Positions 57,479 through 64,000 of a stretch of DNA of 64,000 bases are shown in pieces. This DNA is from Candidatus Martarchaeota archaeon. GTDB lineage: Archaea > Thermoproteota > Thermoprotei_A > Marsarchaeales > Marsarchaeaceae. The translations under genes were made by a program, and so were the position numbers. Position 1 is the stretch's first letter, and each line of letters starts with the position of its first letter. Below the pieces are notes generated by a model. The model was not told the DNA's origin and did not search any database. It was given only the letters and a program-made list of their open reading frames with translations. The stretch covers positions 1 to 64,000 of the forward strand of contig JAMDBQ010000010.1 in assembly GCA_023487445.1 (NCBI GenBank), given 5' to 3'.

Positions 57479-58109
57479 TCCACTTCCGGCTGCCTCGGTA
57501 GAACTTCTTCAGAAGAGGCGCTCGATTCACTTCTATAGCTGCACCCCCGACAAAGGAGTTGAATGGAGGCATAACTATGATCTCTTCAGGCCTGCCTTTG
57601 GTCCGGGTCATAAATAACCAAGCGAAAATCCGCCTCTTTTCCAATTGGACAACGGGGTGCAGGTGGGCTGTTACAAGTACGTCACAACTATTTGCATCTG
57701 ACAAGATGCTGTCACCGTGTATGACGAGTATATTTTTCGATGCCCCCCGAGTTTTGTAGGATTTAACACAGCCGAAGGATATATACCGCTCGATGCTGCC
57801 GTCATGGTTCCCTTTGACGAGTACCGCTTCAATCGAAAGTTCTTCCAAAAGTCTGTGCAGACCCTTCAGCATTCCAATCTCAAACCCCGTAGGTATACCT
57901 ATAGAATCCTTTAAATCGCCGTTAATAACAAGTTTTTTCACATCATATTTCTTTATCATCCGTTCCAGATCCGCCATCGTTTCTTTATATATGGTCTGCT
58001 GTACCAGAGTGCCGTTTATCCCCTCTCCCAGCCCAAAGTGTAACTCCCCTACAATAAGTTCTTGAGTGTCCTCAAGCAGAATGGCCCGCTCGCTTATTAA
58101 AGGATGCAT
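57414..58109 (-). CDS. Metallophosphoesterase
   Basis: ELHFGLG, INGDLKDSI, VKGNHDG, VIHGDS, VTAHLHP motifs. Confidence 0.9.
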   Translation of the reverse strand: MHPLISERAILLEDTQELIVGELHFGLGEGINGTLVQQTIYKETMADLERMIKKYDVKKLVINGDLKDSIGIPTGFEIGMLKGLHRLLEELSIEAVLVKGNHDGSIERYISFGCVKSYKTRGASKNILVIHGDSILSDANSCDVLVTAHLHPVVQLEKRRIFAWLFMTRTKGRPEEIIVMPPFNSFVGGAAIEVNRAPLLKKFYRGSRKWTTYVIGTDGLLYGDLESVSRG

Positions 58110-58131
58110 AACATCAGCTACAATACTGTAT

Positions 58132-58461
58132 ATGGTCTACAAAGATTTAGAACTTGCCATAGAGAAGTTTGCGAAGAGTTTGGAGGAAGATGAGGACCTG
58201 TTTTGGGCAATGATACCAAAAAGCTCCGTGTCACAAGTTCGTACAATTGTTAACTCTACAAGTAAGCAATCCCCGACAAAACCCGGTCAAAAGGTTGCCA
58301 TTAATACCGGCAAAAGGACCCACACCGTGTACAAATATTATTACTGCACCTGCAACAGTTTTTATGTCCGAAATATTGGCAGAAACCGTTCTGAACCATG
58401 CAAGCACATAATAGCCGCACTATATCTCTGCTTGAAAGGAACTAAGTCTAAGACAATATAG
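58132..58461 (+). CDS. SWIM zinc-finger protein
   Basis: YYCTCNSFYVRNIGRNRSEPCKHIIAALY (CxC...CxH). Confidence 0.8.
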   Translation: MVYKDLELAIEKFAKSLEEDEDLFWAMIPKSSVSQVRTIVNSTSKQSPTKPGQKVAINTGKRTHTVYKYYYCTCNSFYVRNIGRNRSEPCKHIIAALYLCLKGTKSKTI

Positions 58462-58480
58462 ATGCCAATTCCATGCAACA

Positions 58481-58591
58481 CTATTCTTCCATTATGTCCT
58501 GAGGCTCCTTCAAAGACATGCCTATGACTACGACTATAACTAGGAACGCTAACAAAGTGCCGCCGTAATATAGTTCCGTGTAGTTAACCAT
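58481..58591 (-). CDS. Putative single-TM microprotein (36 aa)
   Basis: Hand translation MVNYTELYYGGTLLAFLVIVVVIGMSLKEPQDIMEE*. Confidence 0.4.
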   Translation of the reverse strand: MVNYTELYYGGTLLAFLVIVVVIGMSLKEPQDIMEE

Positions 58592-58639
58592 CGATTACCT
58601 ATAAGTTTAGGGATGATGCAGTAATAATTAGGTTTTTGG

Positions 58640-61375
58640 GTGGTTTACGGGTTGCTTCCTGAACGGTTATCTCCATTATTTAAAAGCGTCCTTGGAACTC
58701 GGTTTAGCTCTTTCACAAGGGTACAGCTCGAGGCGTTTGATAGTATCCTCGCCGGCGAGAACGTCGTTCTGTGTAGTGAAACAGGGTCCGGAAAAACAGA
58801 GGCTGCGTTGATACCCACTATGCAAAGGGTGGTGGATAGTAAAGGCGAAAAGGGTACCAGAATACTATACATCACACCCCTCCGCGCCCTTAATAGAGAT
58901 ATTGAACATAGAATCAAGGATTTAGCCCAGGCAATAGGATTGAGCTTAGAAACCAGACATGGCGATACAACCAAGGTTAGGAGGGCTGAGATACGGGCTA
59001 ACCCCCCAGAGCTCCTAGTAACAACCCCCGAAACTTTTCAGGCCTTGATCACCGAGCCACTGAATCTAAGGGGCCTTTCTAACCTATCATCAATAATAAT
59101 AGACGAGGCAAATGAATTATTGCAGTCCAAACGCGGAAGCCAGTTACTGCTGGCAATAAGACGGCTAGAATCATATCTAGCGAAACCTATTCAGAAAGTG
59201 TGTCTTTCGGCCACCATTAAAAGCGGTAGGGTAGTATGCGAGTTCTTTCTAGCGGGAAGCGGGAGGGTAATATACCTTGACTCTAGCAGAGTCTACGATG
59301 TATCGGTTGACGCGTGTGAGAGGCCCAACGACATCAAGTCAGCAACCGAAACGATCGCGCAGCATCTAGACGTGCGTTCAATAGTGTTTACAAACACAAG
59401 ACAAATGGCTGAGGGACTGGCAAAAACTCTCCCCGAGACTAATGTGGCAGGTAGTGGAATAGCTGTTCACCACAGTTCCTTGTCCGTGACCGAGAGGCTT
59501 TCAGTTGAGGAGAGACTTAGACAAGGTAAACTTCTCGCAGTTGTGGCGACGTCGTCTTTGGAGCTCGGTATCGACATCGGCGTTATAGATCAAGTAATAC
59601 AGGTGGGATCACCTAAAACCGTGGAAACTTTAGCACAGCGGTTCGGCCGCTCAGGACATTTTTTCGAGCGGACATCCAAAGGTCTCTTTGTAGCGCTCAA
59701 TCCGTTAGACCTACTAGAAGGACTGGTTGTTTGCCGACTGCTTAGAAAGAGATGGTTGGAAAGACCCGTTATCTTCACAAAACCACTCGATGTTCTCTCC
59801 CATCAGATAGCCGGACACCTACTAGTGGTTAGACACGCTAAACTTGACGACGTCTACCAATTAATAACTGGGGCATATCCGTATCGGTCTCTAACCAGAG
59901 ATGAACTCATGGACACCCTCAACCATCTTAGTACTATAGGGGCGGCGAAAGTCGATGGCGAAGCCGTAAGGGCTTCATGGAGGACTAAAAGCTACTTCTA
60001 CACTCACCTCAGTACAATAGTCACAAACAGGCAGTTCGCCGTAGTGAACGTTGTAACTAGGTCTAAGATGGGTTATCTGGATCCTTCTTTTGTCGAAAGG
60101 TTTTGCGAAAACGGAAAAATAATAATGCTAGGGAGACGGCCTTGGGAGATTATCTCTATCGACTATGGAACGTACAACGTAAACGTTAGACCGGGTCCCG
60201 CGGCCTCGGCCGCTGTCCCAACATGGGCGGGAGATGTTTTACCTGTCGACGACTACGTTGCCAAGGGAATGTATGATCTAATTCGATCCAGCAGGAGGAG
60301 ACGTGTCGTTAAAGGATTAAAGTTGTTTCCTAGGGCTGTTAACTCTTTGAGGGCAGTGCCCTCCGTGCCGACTCTTTCACATAGTGTTCTGGTCTTGGTC
60401 CCTGACTCTGCCCAGCCAAATGTTTTGCTTGCAATAGCCCCTCTGGGAACAAGGGGGAATCGTGGACTTGCCCTACTCATTGAGGAAATGCTTTCTGGCA
60501 GACTTGCGGAACCCACCACGTATGTTTCGTCTATCTGTGTGCTTGTCAAAAGTTCGTACAGTATCAACTGTGGTGAATTGGCCAGGGATCTAGGGAGCAT
60601 TAGCGCAGACGCTGCAAGAAAGATGATAATAAATGGTGTTCTAAAGTACGGAAAATTTACCGACCGGTTGTTTAAGGTTGCGGAACGCCTTGGTTTTGAT
60701 ACCGAACACATGATTGAGAAAATGGGGCCCAGGCGAACTCATGCAATACTTTCACATACCCTTGCAGGAAAGGAGCTTGTGAAGGAGGTACTTGACGAAT
60801 TAGTTGACCTACCAGAATTGTGTAGGCTCGTTGGGTCAAGGAAGGTGCATGTGGCGGTTCGGGGCACGGCTGAATGGAAACTTGGTGGTGCGTTAATGCA
60901 AAGCATGCGAGTAGAGGGGTCTGACCAAGGTGGTTCGTACATAATCGAAGCGGCAAGAGTCCGGTTGACTAGAAAAATGTACCAAGTAGTTTGTCTAAGC
61001 TGCTTCAAATATTCGTCAATTAGAAGGCTGTCTGAAATAGGTCCTTTCTTCAAGTGTCCTAAGTGCGGCTCCCTCTACCTTGCATTTGTTTCGCCCAGTA
61101 GACCCCATATGGATCAGGCTATAGCTTCCTTGAGACGCGGGGAAGTTTCAGCAGATCCTGAAGTAGCCTCACTAGAAAAGGAGCTAACTGATTCAGCGTC
61201 GATCTACCTCGACTACGGTCCACGCGGTATACTGGTACTAAGTGGATTTGGTGTGGGCCCAAGAACCGCCAAAAAGATCTTGAGAAAGAGGGTAGTTGAC
61301 GAGAACCAGCTGATCGTGGAGATACTAAAAGCAGAGCAGGACTTTATTAGGACTAAGGAGTTCTGGATTAGATAG
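58640..61375 (+). CDS. Lhr-type superfamily 2 DNA/RNA helicase
   Basis: CSETGSGKTEAALIP, IIIDEANELLQSKRGSQLLLAIRRL, VCLSATI, VATSSLELGIDIG, QRFGRSGH; C-terminal zinc ribbon CLSC..CPKC and HhH-like end. Confidence 0.9.
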   Translation: MVYGLLPERLSPLFKSVLGTRFSSFTRVQLEAFDSILAGENVVLCSETGSGKTEAALIPTMQRVVDSKGEKGTRILYITPLRALNRDIEHRIKDLAQAIGLSLETRHGDTTKVRRAEIRANPPELLVTTPETFQALITEPLNLRGLSNLSSIIIDEANELLQSKRGSQLLLAIRRLESYLAKPIQKVCLSATIKSGRVVCEFFLAGSGRVIYLDSSRVYDVSVDACERPNDIKSATETIAQHLDVRSIVFTNTRQMAEGLAKTLPETNVAGSGIAVHHSSLSVTERLSVEERLRQGKLLAVVATSSLELGIDIGVIDQVIQVGSPKTVETLAQRFGRSGHFFERTSKGLFVALNPLDLLEGLVVCRLLRKRWLERPVIFTKPLDVLSHQIAGHLLVVRHAKLDDVYQLITGAYPYRSLTRDELMDTLNHLSTIGAAKVDGEAVRASWRTKSYFYTHLSTIVTNRQFAVVNVVTRSKMGYLDPSFVERFCENGKIIMLGRRPWEIISIDYGTYNVNVRPGPAASAAVPTWAGDVLPVDDYVAKGMYDLIRSSRRRRVVKGLKLFPRAVNSLRAVPSVPTLSHSVLVLVPDSAQPNVLLAIAPLGTRGNRGLALLIEEMLSGRLAEPTTYVSSICVLVKSSYSINCGELARDLGSISADAARKMIINGVLKYGKFTDRLFKVAERLGFDTEHMIEKMGPRRTHAILSHTLAGKELVKEVLDELVDLPELCRLVGSRKVHVAVRGTAEWKLGGALMQSMRVEGSDQGGSYIIEAARVRLTRKMYQVVCLSCFKYSSIRRLSEIGPFFKCPKCGSLYLAFVSPSRPHMDQAIASLRRGEVSADPEVASLEKELTDSASIYLDYGPRGILVLSGFGVGPRTAKKILRKRVVDENQLIVEILKAEQDFIRTKEFWIR

Positions 61376-61377
61376 CT

Positions 61378-61620
61378 ATGGGCGGCAGAAAGAGAAGACG
61401 CAGAGTAGTAATCCATAAGAAGCGAGCCCCCCCCAAAGTGTTTAGGTGCCCTGTGTGCGAAGGCTTCCCGCTACGCATGAACCTAACACAAAGCGGTGAG
61501 GTTACAGCCAAATGTGCATACTGTGGATTCACAAAAGATTTTACAGTAAACCCGGGCAGCGAACCGATAGACGCCTATTCTAAACTTATCACCATCGTAG
61601 AGGGAGGCACCAATGTCTAA
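61378..61620 (+). CDS. Elf1-like zinc-ribbon transcription elongation factor
   Basis: MGGRKRRRRVVIHKKRAPPKVFRCPVCEGFPLRMNL...AKCAYCGFTKDF. Confidence 0.88.
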   Translation: MGGRKRRRRVVIHKKRAPPKVFRCPVCEGFPLRMNLTQSGEVTAKCAYCGFTKDFTVNPGSEPIDAYSKLITIVEGGTNV

Positions 61621-62353
61621 GGTATATGATGCCCTTTTTAAGAAAGGAAAACCCCCTCTGATAATTGGCCTGATTGATCCTGCTAAGCTACCGGTCAATA
61701 AGCTCGGAAGGATGCTTTCAGATTCCTATAACAGCTTTAACTGCCTGTTTGTGGGAGGCAGCACGAGTGTTTATCAGACGCAGGTCGAGGACACAATCCG
61801 CTTCATTAGAAAGAGGACCAACAGGCCTCTTATTATATTTCCCGGAGGATTAACAAATCTTACTCCGCTAGCAGACGCGGTACTTTTCATCTCGCTAATT
61901 AATTCCTCGAGCACTTTTTATGTGATAGAACAGCAATTCCAAGCAGCACCCTTAATCAAGCAAATGGGGCTGGAACCGATTTCTACAGCCTATATTATAG
62001 TGGGTGGCGGTGGAACGGCAGGCTATGTTGGGCATGCCCGACCAATTCCCTTCGATAAGCCGGAGATAGTGGCAGGATATGCTCTAGCCGCAGAATACCT
62101 TGGGTTCAAACTTGTTTACCTCGAGGCAGGATCCGGCTCTGAGAGCACAGTCCCGCCGGAGGTGGTTGCAGCAGTTAAAAAGGTGGTTAAGATACCTGTG
62201 CTTGTAGGGGGCGGAATCAGGACTATAGAAAAAATTAGGGAGATTATGGAGGCGGGAGCAAATGGGGTTGTTCTGGGGAATGTGTTAGAAGATCCGGCCG
62301 GTTCGAGACCCCTGCTTGAAAAGATCGAGAAACTTCTACGAGACCAGACCTAA
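61613..62353 (+). CDS. Geranylgeranylglyceryl phosphate synthase
   Basis: LIDPAKLP...CLFVGGSTSV...IIFPGGLTNLTPLADAVLFISL...LVYLEAGSGS. Confidence 0.93.
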   Translation: MSKVYDALFKKGKPPLIIGLIDPAKLPVNKLGRMLSDSYNSFNCLFVGGSTSVYQTQVEDTIRFIRKRTNRPLIIFPGGLTNLTPLADAVLFISLINSSSTFYVIEQQFQAAPLIKQMGLEPISTAYIIVGGGGTAGYVGHARPIPFDKPEIVAGYALAAEYLGFKLVYLEAGSGSESTVPPEVVAAVKKVVKIPVLVGGGIRTIEKIREIMEAGANGVVLGNVLEDPAGSRPLLEKIEKLLRDQT

Positions 62354-63178
62354 AGCCGTTCTCAACAAATCCCCGCCTCTTGAAGCGCCAACCAGCCTCC
62401 CGTCAAGGTCTGTTACCGGTAAAGAATCGGTCTCGTTCATACATAGTTTAATTGCCGCCGATGACACGCTGTCGCTCATTCTGACGGGTTCCTTCACAGG
62501 TATAACGTGCTTCTTAATTGGGGTAACAGGCAAAGAGAGAACAAGTCTATCTATATATAGTACCCCGTTTACTTCGACACCCCATTCATCCTGTTCACCG
62601 CCGGTATTTGCCTGCTCCTTTTCACTAATCCTTTCCTCACTGGACAAACGCAGGAAGTCAACAAACGTAACTCCTCCAAGCACTCTTAGTTCCCGGTCCA
62701 CAATCACCGCATAGTCTTCTCCTGAATGCCAAAGAAGTCTAGCCGCCAGCGATGCGGGGGTTTCGGACCAGATTGCGAAAACGCGTGGAGAAACCGTTTT
62801 GGCAACACTGACGGCGTCGTATTCCTTCCGGCCCAGAAGGTTACGAAGGAGGTCGCGTATATATATTATGCCGGCGTACCCCGACTCGTCCCTAACACAC
62901 ACATAGTGATGCTTGATGGCCTTCGAGACAACATCACTCGGCTGCGCGTTTATGTCAACGCTCGACTCGCATGGACGTACCAGTAATGATACCTGTTCTT
63001 GGTCAAAGTCCCGGATAAGGCTGTCAGCTGTGACTATTCCTTCGAACTGACCACTCTTATTAAAGACGGGTAGTGCAGGTAGCTTCAGGTCAGTGAACCT
63101 CTTGATCAGATCGCTTCGCCTAGTCGGAACCAAAACCCTAGGCGCCCTTTGATTTATTAGAGTAGTCGCTGTAGTCAT
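62336..63178 (-). CDS. CBS-domain protein (about four CBS motifs)
   Basis: Repeated CBS-like units (LPALPVFNKSGQFEGIVTADSLI...; DSLPVTDLDGRLVGASRGGDLL). Confidence 0.85.
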   Translation of the reverse strand: MTTATTLINQRAPRVLVPTRRSDLIKRFTDLKLPALPVFNKSGQFEGIVTADSLIRDFDQEQVSLLVRPCESSVDINAQPSDVVSKAIKHHYVCVRDESGYAGIIYIRDLLRNLLGRKEYDAVSVAKTVSPRVFAIWSETPASLAARLLWHSGEDYAVIVDRELRVLGGVTFVDFLRLSSEERISEKEQANTGGEQDEWGVEVNGVLYIDRLVLSLPVTPIKKHVIPVKEPVRMSDSVSSAAIKLCMNETDSLPVTDLDGRLVGASRGGDLLRTALGLVS

Positions 63179-63293
63179 GTTAAATAATACTTACCCTCTT
63201 AGGTGTGCGGCGGTGTGACTAATAAAGCTTTCAAGTGCACAAATGGTACATGCAAAATGAGAGTTTATATCTCTGCGTGGCAAGTATGCCCCG

Positions 63294-63461
63294 ATGAGCT
63301 CTAAGAAGAAGAAGCGTCAAGGAGCACCCATGAGCAGCGCAGGCCTCGTTCGTTTCTATGAAGAGGAAAACCTAGGTCTAAAGTTAAAGCCTGGCTATAT
63401 CATAGCCGTTTCAGCGGTCTTTGCTGTAATTGTGACGCTTGCTCATTTCGGCCTGCTATGA
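63294..63461 (+). CDS. Preprotein translocase Sec61-beta/SecG-like subunit, absent from ORF track
   Basis: Hand translation MSSKKKKRQGAPMSSAGLVRFYEEENLGLKLKPGYIIAVSAVFAVIVTLAHFGLL*. Confidence 0.9.
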   Translation: MSSKKKKRQGAPMSSAGLVRFYEEENLGLKLKPGYIIAVSAVFAVIVTLAHFGLL

Positions 63462-63979
63462 GCGACATGAACCAGGGTTCCTTCTTTAGCCTTTACCCAT
63501 GACGAGCCGTATTCGTCCCACAGTTCGAACGTGACCTTTCTCCCACCTTTAAGTACCGTCTCCAGTTCTGATTTTATCGCCAGATTGGTTGCGTTTGGTG
63601 AACTCAATGCAAAAGCTATTTCAAGAACATCCCCGAGAAAACCCTCAATCGTAGTTATTTTGGGCAGTGAATTACTTGTGGGCGTGAGCTCGATGCCTAT
63701 TTCAGGTATACGGATCTCCGCTGTCGGAGAGCGATAGAAAACCGTATTGAGGTCCTCTACGCGATTAACGTAAACCTTGTAGAAGACTGGGGGCTTCTGA
63801 ACGTCGTCGATAAGGCTTACCTCCCGATACCCGCACTTTGGGCACAATTGATTGAACAATTCAAATTTCTCCAAATCGTTGTAGATAACATGTACTGATT
63901 CAAGACTCGCCGTATTACATATTGGACATGGTCTGTCGGTGAGTGACCTTTCCGTACTTATGTGCTGCAACTCAGGCAC
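63443..63979 (-). CDS. Archaeal ZPR1 zinc-finger protein
   Basis: CPICNTASLESVHVIYNDLEKFELFNQLCPKCGYREVSLI; ITTIEGFLGDVLEIA. Confidence 0.88.
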   Translation of the reverse strand: MPELQHISTERSLTDRPCPICNTASLESVHVIYNDLEKFELFNQLCPKCGYREVSLIDDVQKPPVFYKVYVNRVEDLNTVFYRSPTAEIRIPEIGIELTPTSNSLPKITTIEGFLGDVLEIAFALSSPNATNLAIKSELETVLKGGRKVTFELWDEYGSSWVKAKEGTLVHVAHSRPK

Positions 63980-64000
63980 TAGATATATAAACGTACAACT

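Noticed and set aside
1-64000. CRISPR arrays, IS elements, transposases or integrases
   Set aside because: No regularly spaced repeats and no transposase/integrase-like ORFs were recognised.

Overview
The window looks like a chromosome segment from a TACK-type archaeon (about 47-50% GC by eye). 1-17.1 kb is an almost uninterrupted minus-strand ribosomal-protein superoperon (L3-L4-L23-L2-S19-L22-S3-L29-Rnp1-S17-L14-L24-S4e-L5-S14-S8-L6-L32e-L19e-L18-S5-L30-L15-SecY-AdkA-Cmk-Cbf5-tRNA-Ser-S13-S4-S11). 17-64 kb carries housekeeping genes (aCPSF2-like beta-CASP nuclease, HMG-CoA reductase, SAH hydrolase, TgtA, TFB, NAC, PAN, MBF1, Trm56, TFE, Lhr-type helicase, Elf1, GGGP synthase, Sec61-beta, ZPR1), five tRNAs, and one accessory-looking cluster. 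Main observations: (i) cbf5 is split in the ORF track, but removing a 16-nt bulge-helix-bulge (BHB) intron restores the catalytic GTLDP motif and the reading frame exactly; (ii) tRNA-Ser(TGA) carries an intron of the same 16-nt architecture and tRNA-Glu(TTC) a 43-nt one; (iii) a divergent type-IV-pilus-like locus contains a HerA/DUF87 ATPase and at least five small pilin-like proteins (21.1-27.0 kb); (iv) a MetRS-like protein with an intact tRNA-binding OB domain has lost HIGH, DEHG and KMSKS; (v) uL22 is interrupted by an in-frame TAA; (vi) several genes too small for the ORF track were recovered by hand (S14, Sec61-beta, pilin-like, Cys-rich and single-TM peptides); (vii) there is a promoter-led structured ncRNA candidate near 36.0 kb. 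Family names come from motif recognition by eye; no database search was run.
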